The notes: a model not told the origin generated them from the sequence alone. Positions 1 to 11,068 are shown, counted from the stretch's first letter. The stretch is DNA of 35,436 nucleotides from an uncultured Collinsella sp. (GCA_902464645.1 CABQKL010000008.1:1-35436); one strand, 5' to 3'. Numbers and translations: made by a program.

Positions 1-515
<515 letters not shown>

Positions 516-517
516 TC

Positions 518-1360
518 ATGTCCGCCCGTAAAGCTCGCACGGAGGCGGCCGCCGCTGGCGCCGCCCCCGTTGACTCTGAGGAGAAGGACGTGAAGATTCC
601 CGTAGAGGCCGTCGACGATACCGAGGCCAACGAGGCCCCGGCCGCCGCGGCTGCCGAGAACCAGGTAGAGGATTCCAACAAGGAGGCGACGATGACCGAG
701 GACGAGATGGTGGAAGCCGCTATCCGCGCCGGTGAGGAAGCCGCCGACAACGACTTTAAGTTCAAGTTCGAGCAGGCTCAGAAGGAGCTTGCCGACGTGC
801 GCAATGAGCTCGATGCTGCGGCAGAGGCTCAGAAGGCCGCCGAGGACAAGGCGAAGGACGCTACCGAGCGCACCGCTCGTCTGCAGGCCGACTGGGAGAA
901 CTTCCGTCGCCGTACTGCCAACGAGCGCATCGCCGAGCGCGAGCGTGCGACCGAGAAGCTCGTCACCGCGCTGTTGCCGGTGATCGACGATATCGAGCGC
1001 GCGATCGACCATGCCCGCAGCCAAGAGCTTTCCGACGACTTTAAGCAGTTCGTCGACGGCGTCGATGCGGTTCATGCCAAGCTGCTCGATGTGTTTGCGC
1101 ACGAGGGCGTTGAGCCCATCGACCCCAAGGGCGAGGCGTTCGATCCGCTCGAGCACCAGGCTGTGGGCCGCGTCGAGGACGCATCGCAGTACGACGAGAC
1201 CGTCAACGACGTATACCAGAAGGGCTACCGCATGGCGGATCGTATTCTGCGTTCCGCGATGGTGACGGTGACCTACGGTGGCGAGAAGCGCCCCGCACCG
1301 GAGCCCGAAGCGGCGCCCGAGGATGCTACGGCCGATACGCCCGAGAGCACCGAGGAGTAA
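518..1360 (+). CDS. grpE: Nucleotide exchange factor GrpE
   Basis: This 280-residue protein has a long charged, alanine-rich N-terminal extension (about residues 1-85). A helical segment with EQAQKELADVRNELDAA follows, then the GrpE core: LQADWENFRRRTANERIAE, LLPVIDDIERAI and the C-terminal beta domain ending VYQKGYRMADRILRSAMVTV. GrpE dimers release ADP from DnaK. The protein is longer than E. coli GrpE (about 197 residues) because of the acidic N-terminus and a short C-terminal tail, as is usual in actinobacteria. The start is the ATG right after the dnaK stop. The lack of a separate strong Shine-Dalgarno fits translational coupling. Confidence 0.97.
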   Translation: MSARKARTEAAAAGAAPVDSEEKDVKIPVEAVDDTEANEAPAAAAAENQVEDSNKEATMTEDEMVEAAIRAGEEAADNDFKFKFEQAQKELADVRNELDAAAEAQKAAEDKAKDATERTARLQADWENFRRRTANERIAERERATEKLVTALLPVIDDIERAIDHARSQELSDDFKQFVDGVDAVHAKLLDVFAHEGVEPIDPKGEAFDPLEHQAVGRVEDASQYDETVNDVYQKGYRMADRILRSAMVTVTYGGEKRPAPEPEAAPEDATADTPESTEE

Positions 1361-1365
1361 TTGAG

Positions 1366-1397
1366 AAGGGCCCCGGGGCAACACCCGGGGCCCTTTC
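1366..1397 (+). terminator. Rho-independent terminator after grpE
   Basis: A perfect GC-rich stem (AGGGCCCCGGG pairing with CCCGGGGCCCT around a short CAACA-type loop) is followed by TTTCT. It lies 6 bp after the grpE stop and separates dnaK-grpE from dnaJ-hspR, or attenuates read-through into them. Confidence 0.85.
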
Positions 1398-1468
1398 TGG
1401 CCTAGTGCCATATGACAGCATGAGCCGCCGTCCGCAGGGGCGGCGGATGTAACAGGAGAGGAGCTACG

Positions 1469-2434
1469 ATGGCTGCAGGCAAAACCTTCTATGACATCCT
1501 GGGCGTATCCAAGAGCGCCTCCGACAAAGAGATCAAGAGCGCGTTTCGCAAGCTCGCGCAAAAATATCACCCCGATGCCGGCGGCGACGAGGCCAAGTTC
1601 AAGGAGATCAGCGAGGCCTACGAGACGCTTTCGGACGAGAAGAAGCGCAAAGAGTACGACCAGATGCTCATGTTTGGCGGCATGCCGGGCGCGGGTGGCA
1701 CGTATGGCGGCGGCTACGGTGCCGGCGCGGGCGCCAGCGGCTGGGGCGACATCTTCGATAGCATCTTTAGCGGCAACGGCGCCTGGGGCAGCGACTGGGG
1801 CTCGGGCTTTGCCGGGGCTGCGGGCGCTGCCGGTGCCGGCGCGGGCCGCAGCCGTGCTCGCAAGGGCGGCGACCTGTCGCTGACCGTCGATGTGACGGCC
1901 GAGGACGCGTTTCGCGGCGTGACGCACAAGGTCACCTACCGCATTCCCTCGACAGGCGAGCAGCAGACCATTACGGTCTCGGTGCCCGCGGGTGCGGTCG
2001 ATGGCGGCAAACTGCGCTACAAGCGTCGCGGCGAGTACGGCGTTGCCGGCGGCGAGCGCGGCGACCTGGTCGTAACCACGCACGTGGAGGAGCATCCGCT
2101 GTTTAAGCGCAAGGGTGCCGACGTGACCATGGAGGTACCGGTCTCGGTCTATGAGGCGGCGCTCGGCTGCACGGTGGACGTGCCCACGCCCGGTGGGGCG
2201 ACGGTTCGTCTGAAGGTGCCGGCGGGCACTCAGACGGGCAAGAAGTTCCGCTTTAAAGAAATGGGCGCGCCCGACGTTAAACACCGTGGCCGCACCGGTG
2301 CGCTGCTCGTCGAGATCAAGGTGCAGGTTCCCACGAACCTGTCCGATGACGAGCGCGACGCCATGACCAAGCTGCGCGAGGCCGACACGCGCGACTATCG
2401 CGAGAAGGTCAACCGTTACAAGGCGACGTACTAG
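1469..2434 (+). CDS. DnaJ/CbpA-type J-domain co-chaperone lacking the zinc finger
   Basis: The 321-residue protein starts with a J domain (residues 5-70) carrying the HPD motif at 34-36, which stimulates the DnaK ATPase. A Gly/Ala/Phe-rich linker covers roughly residues 70-125, and two beta-barrel substrate-binding domains carry the DLSLTVDVTAEDAFRG start and VKVPAG-like repeats. The four CxxCxGxG zinc motifs of classical DnaJ are absent, so it is closer to CbpA or DnaJ2. A good Shine-Dalgarno (AGGAGAGGAG, 1453-1462) precedes the ATG. Its place between grpE and hspR is the usual actinobacterial dnaKJ operon order, so it probably serves as the operon's main J-protein unless a second zinc-finger DnaJ exists elsewhere. 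Confidence 0.93.
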   Translation: MAAGKTFYDILGVSKSASDKEIKSAFRKLAQKYHPDAGGDEAKFKEISEAYETLSDEKKRKEYDQMLMFGGMPGAGGTYGGGYGAGAGASGWGDIFDSIFSGNGAWGSDWGSGFAGAAGAAGAGAGRSRARKGGDLSLTVDVTAEDAFRGVTHKVTYRIPSTGEQQTITVSVPAGAVDGGKLRYKRRGEYGVAGGERGDLVVTTHVEEHPLFKRKGADVTMEVPVSVYEAALGCTVDVPTPGGATVRLKVPAGTQTGKKFRFKEMGAPDVKHRGRTGALLVEIKVQVPTNLSDDERDAMTKLREADTRDYREKVNRYKATY

Positions 2435-2506
2435 AGCGGTTGCGGCGCATGCCCACGCCCGCGGGCTTATGATGGACGATAACGAGACGGAAAGGGGTCA
2501 GGTAGC

Positions 2507-2923
2507 ATGGCCGAGGACAATAGGAACAAACCGCTGTACATGATCAGCGTGGCGGCCGAGCTGACCGGCATGCATCCGCAGACTCTGCGCGTCTACGAAT
2601 CCAAGGGCCTGGTGAACCCCCAGCGCTCGGGCGGCAACACGCGTCTGTATTCGCGTGCCGATATCGAGCGCCTGGAGCTCATCAACCAGCTGACCGACGA
2701 GGGCATCAACCTTGCCGGCGTGGTGCGCATCCTCGATATGAAGGAGCGTGCCGAGGAGCGTGAGCGCGAAAACGAAAAGCTCCGTGCTCGCGTGCGCCAG
2801 CTCGAGGACGAGCTGCACGAGTACAAGATGCAGAAGAAGATCACCGCCCTGGCCCCGCGCGACGGCTCGGTTAACCCCGAACAGGTCATGCGCAAGCTGC
2901 TGGGCGCCGGAGGGGATTTGTAG
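2507..2923 (+). CDS. hspR: MerR-type heat-shock repressor HspR
   Basis: The 138-residue protein has an N-terminal MerR winged helix-turn-helix (residues about 10-78; MISVAAELTGMHPQTLRVYE and GGNTRLYSRADIERL) followed by a dimerising coiled coil (ERAEERERENEKLRARVRQL). It lacks the effector cysteines of metal-sensing MerR proteins. In actinobacteria HspR represses the dnaK operon and clpB by binding HAIR repeats, with DnaK as co-repressor. The last-gene position after dnaJ, 72 bp downstream, is the classic arrangement. The Shine-Dalgarno GGAAAGGGG lies 5' of the ATG. I see no canonical HAIR sequence in front of clpB in this window. Confidence 0.93.
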   Translation: MAEDNRNKPLYMISVAAELTGMHPQTLRVYESKGLVNPQRSGGNTRLYSRADIERLELINQLTDEGINLAGVVRILDMKERAEERERENEKLRARVRQLEDELHEYKMQKKITALAPRDGSVNPEQVMRKLLGAGGDL

Positions 2924-2950
2924 TTACGCGGGTTTACCAACCCGCGTAAC
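2923..2950. repeat. 12-bp perfect inverted repeat overlapping the hspR stop
   Basis: GTTACGCGGGTT (2923-2934) and AACCCGCGTAAC (2939-2950) are exact reverse complements around a 4-base loop. The left arm begins on the last base of the hspR TAG. There is no T tract, so it is more likely an mRNA 3'-end stabiliser or repeat element than a full terminator. Confidence 0.6.
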
Positions 2951-2998
2951 CAGTTGACGCTGCAAGCCCGTCAGAGCGGCAATCTGCCTTTCAACTTC

Positions 2999-3033
2999 GG
3001 CGGCATGATCAAAAGATCAATGCCGCCTTGTTT
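2999..3033 (+). terminator. Rho-independent terminator after hspR
   Basis: GGCGGCATGATC and GATC-A-ATGCCGCC form a 12-bp stem with one bulged A around an AAAA loop, followed by TTGTTT. It ends the heat-shock cluster. Confidence 0.75.
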
Positions 3034-3309
3034 CAAGGCACCTTGCTCGCTCTGGCGGGCTTTCGCTGTCCGCGCCAAAATATCGGCGTTGCCTTGCTCC
3101 GGATGCGGTAGTCATGGGGGACGCTCTTAAATGACTAGTCGAAGGGACACTCTTACACCAAATCTGCCGGCCCTCGCCGGGCTCGTCCTTTACTTTACCG
3201 AGATAAAGTGAACGTGCAGATTCGTAACCCACTCGCAACCGTTCTATGGCACGATATTGAACGAATGTATGCTATGCGCCCAAATCTTTTGGGCAGAGTG
3301 GGAGACAGT
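3034..3309. other. Intergenic region before the hydratase, with a short direct repeat
   Basis: No gene is visible. Two near-identical 12-mers, GGGACGCTCTTA (3118-3129) and GGGACACTCTTA (3144-3155), sit 26 bp apart in the same orientation and resemble dispersed intergenic repeat halves. Just upstream of the hydratase, GCCCAAA-TCT-TTTGGGC (3278-3294) is a perfect 7-bp inverted repeat. It lies right in front of the ribosome binding site and could be an operator or mRNA hairpin. TATGCT (3269-3274) is a possible -10 box without a convincing -35. Confidence 0.4.
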
Positions 3310-5610
3310 ATGGTCAAGCTGTACGAGGACGGCATCTACCTGCGCGGCGGCAGCGAGGTTGTGCCTGCGGCCGAGGCTGCCGAGCGCGGTATTACGCAGA
3401 CGCCCGAGGATGCCAAGCGTGGCACCATCGCGTATTCGATCCTCCAGGCACACAATACGTCCGGAGATCCCGAGGCGCTCAAGATTCGCTTCGATGCCAT
3501 GGCGAGCCATGACATCACCTTTGTCGGCATCATCCAGACGGCGCGCGCCTCGGGCATGGAGCAGTTCCCGCTGCCTTACGTGCTCACCAACTGCCATAAC
3601 TCGCTGTGCGCCGTGGGCGGCACCATCAACGAGGACGACCACGTCTTTGGCCTTTCCGCGGCCAAGAAGTACGGCGGCATCTTCGTCCCGCCGCACATCG
3701 CCGTCATCCACTCCTTTATGCGTGAGAACTTCGCCGGTTGCGGCAAGATGATCTTGGGTTCCGACTCGCACACCCGCTATGGCGCCCTGGGCACCATGGC
3801 CGTGGGCGAGGGCGGCGGCGAGCTGGCAAAGCAGCTGCTGCGCGACACCTACGATGTCGCCTATCCCGGTGTCGTCGCCATCTACCTCACGGGCGCCCCG
3901 CGCCCCGGCGTCGGCCCGCACGATGTGGCACTCGCCATCATCCGTGCCGTCTTTGCCAAGGGTTACGTTAAGAACAAGGTTATGGAGTTCGTGGGCCCCG
4001 GTATCGCGAGCATGACGACCGACTACCGCAACGGCGTCGATGTCATGACCACCGAGACCACCTGCCTGTCGAGCATTTGGGCCACCGACGAGGACACACA
4101 CGCGTTTTTGACCATGCACGGCCGCGGCGACGACTACCGCGAGCTCAAGCCCGCCGATGTCGCCTACTATGACGGCTGCGTCGAGGTTGACCTGTCGAGC
4201 ATCAAGCCCATGATCGCGCTGCCGTTCCATCCTTCCAACGGCTTCGAGATTGACGAGCTCAACGAGAACCTCGAGGACATCCTGCATGAGGTCGAGCTCG
4301 AGGCTGCCAAGATCGGCGAGGGCAAGACGCACTTTAGCCTGCTCGACAAGATCGTCGACGGCAAGCTGCACGTGCAGCAGGGCGTTATCGCCGGCTGCTC
4401 GGGCGGTAACTACGACTCCGTGGTCCAGGCTGCCCGCGTGCTTAAGGGCGCCAACACCGGCTGCGGCGAGTTCTCGCTGTCGGTCTATCCCACAAGCCAG
4501 CCCGTGGCGCTCGAACTTACGCGCCGTGGCTATATCTACGACCTCATGGAGGCAGGTGCGATCGTGCGCACGGCGTTCTGCGGTCCGTGCTTTGGCGCCG
4601 GCGACACGCCTGCCAACAACGGCCTGTCCATCCGCCACACCACGCGCAATTTCCCCAACCGCGAGGGTTCCAAGCCGGGTAATGGCCAGCTGAGCGCCGT
4701 GGCCCTGATGGACGCCCGCTCCATTGCGGCGACGGCTGCCAACGGCGGCGTCCTGACGCCGGCGACCGACCTGCCCGAGGAGACTTGGGATGAGGCCTGC
4801 GAGTACACCTTTGACGACGCGCCGTACAAAAAGCGTGTGTACTGGGGCTTTGGCAAGGCGGAGCCTGCCGACGAGCTGGTCGAAGGCCCCAACATCAAGC
4901 CGTGGCCCGCGATGGAGCCCCTCGGCGACGATATCCTGCTCAAGGTGTGTTCCAAGATCATGGACCCGGTCACCACGACCGACGAGCTCATTCCTTCGGG
5001 CGAGACGAGTTCCTTCCGCTCCAACCCGCTTGGCTTGGCCGAGTTTACGCTCAGCCGCCGCGATCCGGCCTACGTGGGTCGTTCCAAGGAAGTCGACGCC
5101 GTGGAGAAGCGCCGCGTGGCCGGCGAGTCCGCGGGTGACCTGGCGGCACTCGATGCCGAGCTTGCCGGCGTGTTTGAGGCGCTGGCTGGTGCGGGCGTCG
5201 CGGCAGATGCCAAGGCGACCGAGTACGGCTCCATGCTGTATGCCAAGAAGCCCGGTGACGGTTCTGCCCGCGAGCAGGCCGCGAGCTGCCAGCGCGTAAT
5301 TGGCGGTCTGGCCAACATCGTCCACGAGTACGCCACCAAGCGTTATCGCTCCAACGTGATGAACTGGGGCATGGTGCCCTTCCAGATGGAGGCGGAGCCC
5401 AACTTTGAGGTGGGCGACTACGTCTTTGTGCCGGGTATCCGTGCCGCGCTCGATGGCGACCTGAAGGACATCGCCGCCTACGTGGTGCGCGCCGACGGTT
5501 CGGTTGAGCAGATTGAGCTCTATATTGCCGATATGACGGCAGAGGAGCGTGCCATCGTTAAGGCCGGCTGCCTGATCAACTACAACAAGTTCAAGGCCGC
5601 TGCCGAGTAA
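3310..5610 (+). CDS. Aconitase-family hydratase (YbhJ-like)
   Basis: From the ATG at 3310 the protein is 766 residues, close to the YbhJ-type aconitase-family hydratases. The frame is open upstream to a GTG at 3208, but the GGGAG at 3300-3304 places the start at 3310. Aconitase hallmarks are present: the GSDSHTRYGALGTMAVGEGG segment, a first cluster cysteine in VIAGCSGGNYDS, the paired cysteines of AFCGPCFGAGDTPANNG, and the C-terminal swivel-domain signature SFRSNPLGLAEFTLSRRDP. These three cysteines would hold a 4Fe-4S cluster. Canonical aconitase isomerises citrate/isocitrate; the exact substrate of this subfamily is not established, so no reaction is assigned. It is monocistronic, followed by a terminator. 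Confidence 0.88.
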   Translation: MVKLYEDGIYLRGGSEVVPAAEAAERGITQTPEDAKRGTIAYSILQAHNTSGDPEALKIRFDAMASHDITFVGIIQTARASGMEQFPLPYVLTNCHNSLCAVGGTINEDDHVFGLSAAKKYGGIFVPPHIAVIHSFMRENFAGCGKMILGSDSHTRYGALGTMAVGEGGGELAKQLLRDTYDVAYPGVVAIYLTGAPRPGVGPHDVALAIIRAVFAKGYVKNKVMEFVGPGIASMTTDYRNGVDVMTTETTCLSSIWATDEDTHAFLTMHGRGDDYRELKPADVAYYDGCVEVDLSSIKPMIALPFHPSNGFEIDELNENLEDILHEVELEAAKIGEGKTHFSLLDKIVDGKLHVQQGVIAGCSGGNYDSVVQAARVLKGANTGCGEFSLSVYPTSQPVALELTRRGYIYDLMEAGAIVRTAFCGPCFGAGDTPANNGLSIRHTTRNFPNREGSKPGNGQLSAVALMDARSIAATAANGGVLTPATDLPEETWDEACEYTFDDAPYKKRVYWGFGKAEPADELVEGPNIKPWPAMEPLGDDILLKVCSKIMDPVTTTDELIPSGETSSFRSNPLGLAEFTLSRRDPAYVGRSKEVDAVEKRRVAGESAGDLAALDAELAGVFEALAGAGVAADAKATEYGSMLYAKKPGDGSAREQAASCQRVIGGLANIVHEYATKRYRSNVMNWGMVPFQMEAEPNFEVGDYVFVPGIRAALDGDLKDIAAYVVRADGSVEQIELYIADMTAEERAIVKAGCLINYNKFKAAAE

Positions 5611-5753
5611 CGCGCTTAATTGTCCGCCCGGGGCTTACCCTTTCCCGCCCGCTCACGCGCTTCGCGAGGGTCGCCCGAGGGAAAGGTGTGTCCGGGGCTA
5701 CCGCGACGTTCTCGTTGGGTCTTGAGGGACGCTAATAAATAGACCTGCTTGAT

Positions 5754-5784
5754 GCCGCCTCTTTTTATTGGGGCGGCTTCTTTG
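5754..5784 (+). terminator. Rho-independent terminator after the hydratase
   Basis: GCCGCC (5754-5759) pairs with GGCGGC (5772-5777) across an A/T-rich loop, followed by TTCTTTGTT. Confidence 0.65.
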
Positions 5785-5788
5785 TTGG

Positions 5789-5967
5789 ACCACCACAATG
5801 GGGACAGGCACCTTTGTGGCGGTCCCGTTTGTCTCGACCTGTAACATCTGGGCCCCTATTTGACGAGCGGTTGTTACAGATTGAGACAAACGATCGCCGC
5901 TGATCATTTCATCTCAATCTGTAACATCTAAGATCGAAAAGAGCCGCTAGATGTTACAGATCGAGAC
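5789..5967. repeat. Composite repeat unit, copy 1 (A palindrome plus two B dyads)
   Basis: Three elements follow one another. A (5789-5823) is a 35-bp palindrome ACCACCACAA...TTGTGGCGGT with a conserved ACAGGCACC centre. B (5827-5891) has arms GTTTGTCTCGACCTGTAAC and GTTACAGATTGAGACAAAC. After a linker containing GCCGCTGATCATTTC, a second B (5911-5967) has arms ATCTCAATCTGTAACATCTA and TAGATGTTACAGATCGAGAC. The same order and linker recur at 7661-7841, so this is a dispersed composite unit, not a chance hairpin. Confidence 0.8.
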
Positions 5968-5988
5968 AGTCGAGTGCCAGAGTCGAAA

Positions 5989-6023
5989 ACCACCACAAAG
6001 GGGCCTGTCCCTTTCGTGGTGGT
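5989..6023. repeat. A-type palindrome, solo copy near the 3' end of the 6078-6746 gene
   Basis: A 35-bp element ACCACCACAAAGG...CCTTTCGTGGTGGT, preceded by GTCGAAA as is the copy at 6857. It lies about 55 bp beyond the stop of the minus-strand gene and could end its transcript. Confidence 0.75.
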
Positions 6024-6077
6024 GGGGGGCGAGCTCGATGTTGCCGTGCTCGTTGAACGACATTCTAATGAGCGTCC

Positions 6078-6746
6078 CTACAGGATTTCATCCGGGCTGG
6101 CGGGTTTGGTTGTTTTGGGGATGCCGAGTTTGGATGACGCGAAATCGTCAACATTGTCCTTAATTCCGTCTTTGGTGTAGACAGTGACCATATAGGTGCT
6201 GTGTCCGAATTCGCCCTTGTCGCGTGTTGCCCAGGCATCCCAGTAGGCGGCCCCGTTTCGCCCTTTGATTTTTCCGACACGGCGGAGTTCTGTTCTCTTT
6301 AATTTCTGGTTGCTATAGATGGTTCGACCGGCCTCCTCGGTGAGCCCGCACTGTCCAAGCAGCTTGTCGAGGACTTGGTTCATGTGGCGCTCATCGGTGT
6401 TTGGTGCGTAGTCGTAGGCGAGGGTGATGGAGTCGAGTGGCTGGTCGTCGATCAGATAGTTTAGCGCCTGAGGTTCAAGGCAGAAATAGGGGGAGCATCC
6501 GTCGACCTTGCCGAGCAACGGTAACTTGGACTGCCAACTTCCGGTGGGAATTGCATATTCGTAGAACACGCCACGGCAGACAAAGGAGAGCGAGGTGGCA
6601 CGCGAGCCGGCGTCGATCATCCCGCAAAGATCGAAGGGCGAGGCGATACCAAAAGAAAAGGGCGTGATGACGATAAGGAAGAGCATCACGATGGGTATGG
6701 CGAGAATGGCGATGACGTTGCGACCGGTGGAATGAGACGGCTTCAT
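6078..6746 (-). CDS. Hypothetical membrane-anchored extracytoplasmic protein
   Basis: I do not recognise a family for this 222-residue protein. A basic N-terminus (MKPSHSTGR) is followed by one strongly hydrophobic segment (residues 10-34, VIAILAIPIVMLFLIVITPF) that would act as signal anchor. The rest is soluble, with six cysteines (CGM, VCRG, GCSPYFC, QCG) that could form disulfides outside the membrane. The start is set by a GAGGAG Shine-Dalgarno a few bases upstream of the ATG at 6746. It is divergent from the gene at 6981, with a repeat palindrome between them, and the pair is bracketed by two copies of a composite repeat. Confidence 0.7.
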   Translation of the reverse strand: MKPSHSTGRNVIAILAIPIVMLFLIVITPFSFGIASPFDLCGMIDAGSRATSLSFVCRGVFYEYAIPTGSWQSKLPLLGKVDGCSPYFCLEPQALNYLIDDQPLDSITLAYDYAPNTDERHMNQVLDKLLGQCGLTEEAGRTIYSNQKLKRTELRRVGKIKGRNGAAYWDAWATRDKGEFGHSTYMVTVYTKDGIKDNVDDFASSKLGIPKTTKPASPDEIL

Positions 6747-6856
6747 ATGCGCTCCTCGAGACAGAGATCTGTTGAGGATAGGCAGAAATGGATATGTTCA
6801 GAGAACAATTCAAGTTTAATCTCATGGCGCGAGATGGTCGACCGTTAGCGTCGAAA

Positions 6857-6891
6857 ACCACCACAAAGGTGCCTGTCCCCTTTGTGGTGGT
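6857..6891. repeat. A-type palindrome between the divergent gene pair
   Basis: A 35-bp perfect palindrome-like element, ACCACCACAAAGGTGCCTGT and its near mirror, preceded by GTCGAAA. It lies in the intergenic region of the divergent genes, where it could influence both promoters. Confidence 0.8.
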
Positions 6892-6980
6892 GAGGAGCGC
6901 GCGGCTTCTTTTGGTAATAGTGTTAGCTGGCGGTATCATTAGTGCAGGTGGCGAAGGTTTGCATTGTGGGGTGTTTTGCC

Positions 6981-7652
6981 GTGAGCCGTTCTGCCCGTAT
7001 TGGATTGATTGTCTTGGCGCTTGCGATCGCTGTGGTTGGCGCGGGCGCTGTCGGTATGGCATTTCTACCTGCTGCGGTGACGGAGCCGGTGGTCAAGCCT
7101 GTGACTCAATCTGTCGAACTTCTGACCGGCGACGACAAGCCCGAGGCCATTACCGTTGATTTTGATGAGCAGCCGGCTGTGCTGGGTATTAGCAATTATC
7201 CGCGTATTCAGCTTGGGGCCATGCGCTATACCACGGATACAAGCCTGATCGATAGGGCGTCCGAGCTACTCAAGGGCAAAACATTTAAGCGTTGGTACGG
7301 ATATGCGTCCTATCGGGCAAAAGCGAACGACATGGTTGGCGGATGTCACTCTTCCATCGAGCTGGACACTGCAAACGGCGCCAAGTTATGTGATGTCTCG
7401 TACGATCCGGGCTACGAGGGCAATGAGGGTCCGGGCATCTACATCATGGACGGCGATGTTGCCTATGTCATGGAGGGCGACCAGACCGAGCTCAACGATT
7501 TTATGGGTCAGTGTATCCAAGATGCCTATAAACAGACCTGCTTGCCTGACCCGCAGGCTGCACGCGATAGTGGGTCTGCCCGTACATGGCTGTTCGAGGA
7601 TGAGATGCCTTGGACCGTCGAATCGGGAAGTACGGGTTCGGCGAAGGAGTAG
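6981..7652 (+). CDS. Hypothetical membrane-anchored extracytoplasmic protein
   Basis: I recognise no family. From the GTG at 6981 the protein is 223 residues: basic start (MSRSAR), one hydrophobic segment (about residues 7-30, GLIVLALAIAVVGAGAVGMA), then a soluble domain with four cysteines (GGCHSS, AKLCDV, GQCIQD, QTCLPD). A longer start at GTG 6942 is possible; 6981 is preferred because a GGGGTG sits at normal distance and the shorter form gives a standard signal anchor. Its layout (signal anchor plus cysteine-containing domain of about 200 residues) parallels the divergent gene at 6078-6746, but no clear sequence similarity is visible. An A-type repeat follows 8 bp after the stop. Confidence 0.7.
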   Translation: MSRSARIGLIVLALAIAVVGAGAVGMAFLPAAVTEPVVKPVTQSVELLTGDDKPEAITVDFDEQPAVLGISNYPRIQLGAMRYTTDTSLIDRASELLKGKTFKRWYGYASYRAKANDMVGGCHSSIELDTANGAKLCDVSYDPGYEGNEGPGIYIMDGDVAYVMEGDQTELNDFMGQCIQDAYKQTCLPDPQAARDSGSARTWLFEDEMPWTVESGSTGSAKE

Positions 7653-7660
7653 AGACCGCG

Positions 7661-7841
7661 ACCACCACAAAGGTGCCTGTCCTCTTTGTGGTGGTTTTCG
7701 GTCTGTCTCGATCTGTAACATCTTGGCCGCTAAAAGTGGGCCTGGTGTTACAGATTTAGATAAACGGGTGCCGCTGGTCATTTCATCTCGATCTGTAACA
7801 TCTAGAGCCATAAACAGCCGCTAGATGTTACGGATTGAGAT
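7661..7841. repeat. Composite repeat unit, copy 2
   Basis: Same layout as 5789-5967: A palindrome (7661-7695), B dyad (7705-7762; TGTCTCGATCTGTAACA and TGTTACAGATTTAGATAAA), linker with GCCGCTGGTCATTTC, second B dyad (7785-7841; ATCTCGATCTGTAACATCTA and TAGATGTTACGGATTGAGAT). The two units are in direct orientation and flank the divergent gene pair. Confidence 0.8.
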
Positions 7842-7902
7842 AGTAAGGGGACGAGGCCGCAGTGGGTGAGCGTGCCTGCCCCTATCTCTTAATCACTCAG
7901 AA

Positions 7903-7940
7903 AATCTTATATATAGAGACTTAGATTTGTGTATAAGATT
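7903..7940 (+). promoter_or_regulatory. Inverted repeat in the clpB promoter region
   Basis: AATCTTATATATA (7903-7915) and TGTGTATAAGATT (7928-7940) match as reverse complements at 11 of 13 positions across 12 bases. TATAAG in the right arm can serve as a -10 box. The position 78-115 bp before clpB suits a heat-shock operator, but the sequence is not the standard HAIR (CTTGAGT-N7-ACTCAAG) nor CIRCE. Confidence 0.4.
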
Positions 7941-8017
7941 GCGCAAAGCTGGCAACAATACTTCTCGAACAACGTGAAGCCGCCCCGTAGGGCGGCCGCC
8001 CCAAGAGAGGTGATTCC

Positions 8018-10645
<2,628 letters not shown>

Positions 10646-10690
10646 ATTTTGGGTCATGCCTCAAAATTTGCCAGTCGTTTCCAAACGCCA

Positions 10691-10726
10691 AGGGCGGCGG
10701 ATCCAATTGGGTCCGCCGCCCTTTTT
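10691..10726 (+). terminator. Rho-independent terminator after clpB
   Basis: AGGGCGGCGGA (10691-10701) pairs perfectly with TCCGCCGCCCT (10712-10722), followed by TTTT. Confidence 0.9.
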
Positions 10727-10776
10727 CGTGCGACAATCGATGATGCTGAACGGATGCGATGCAAGGAGTTATGCAG

Positions 10777-10977
10777 ATGAAAGACGAGAACAAGACGAAC
10801 GCACCGGCGGCTGAGGCGGCGCCCGTCGCGCCGGCGCCCAAGCCCACGTCCAAACCGGCGCCCAAACCGCGCGACCCCTATATCCGTGCCGAGAACGAGG
10901 ACGACGACGGCTACGACCCCTACAGCGACCGACGCCCCGAGCGCGAGCCAATGTTCGAAGCCGACCCGTGGCGCTGA
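10777..10977 (+). CDS. Small proline-rich, acidic hypothetical protein
   Basis: A 66-residue protein: a basic start (MKDENKTN), an Ala/Pro/Lys repeat (PVAPAPKPTSKPAPKPRDP) and an acidic, tyrosine-containing end (ENEDDDGYDPYSDRRPERE). It is probably intrinsically disordered; no domain or membrane segment is visible. Two upstream in-frame ATGs exist (10759, 10771), but AAGGAG at 10763-10768 lies 8 bases from the ATG at 10777, which decides the start. The coding potential looks real from the ribosome binding site and the placement between a terminator and a palindrome. Function unknown. Confidence 0.7.
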   Translation: MKDENKTNAPAAEAAPVAPAPKPTSKPAPKPRDPYIRAENEDDDGYDPYSDRRPEREPMFEADPWR

Positions 10978-11001
10978 GTGCCACCCAAAAGGCCACCAAT
11001 A

Positions 11002-11068
11002 AGTTGCGGTGAAATAGGGATTGTTTTGCGGTTTGACCAGCAAAAACAATCTCTATTTCACCGCAACT
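11002..11068. repeat. Long palindrome, C family copy 1 (likely bidirectional terminator)
   Basis: AGTTGCGGTGAAATAG...TTG and its complement CAA...CTATTTCACCGCAACT form a stem of about 25 bp with very few mismatches. It sits between two convergent genes (10777-10977 plus and 11109-12611 minus). The outer AGTTGCGGTGAAATAG recurs at 21708-21774. Confidence 0.8.

Noticed and set aside
3244..5325. Open frame of 693 codons opposite the hydratase
   Set aside because: Shadow of a clearly conserved gene; no domain or ribosome binding site.
5789..7841. CRISPR array
   Set aside because: Repeats are palindromes with irregular spacing and their own internal order; there are no equal spacers and no cas genes.
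7860..8017. HAIR or CIRCE operator before clpB
   Set aside because: Neither CTTGAGT-N7-ACTCAAG nor TTAGCACTC-N9-GAGTGCTAA is present; only an unrelated inverted repeat was seen.
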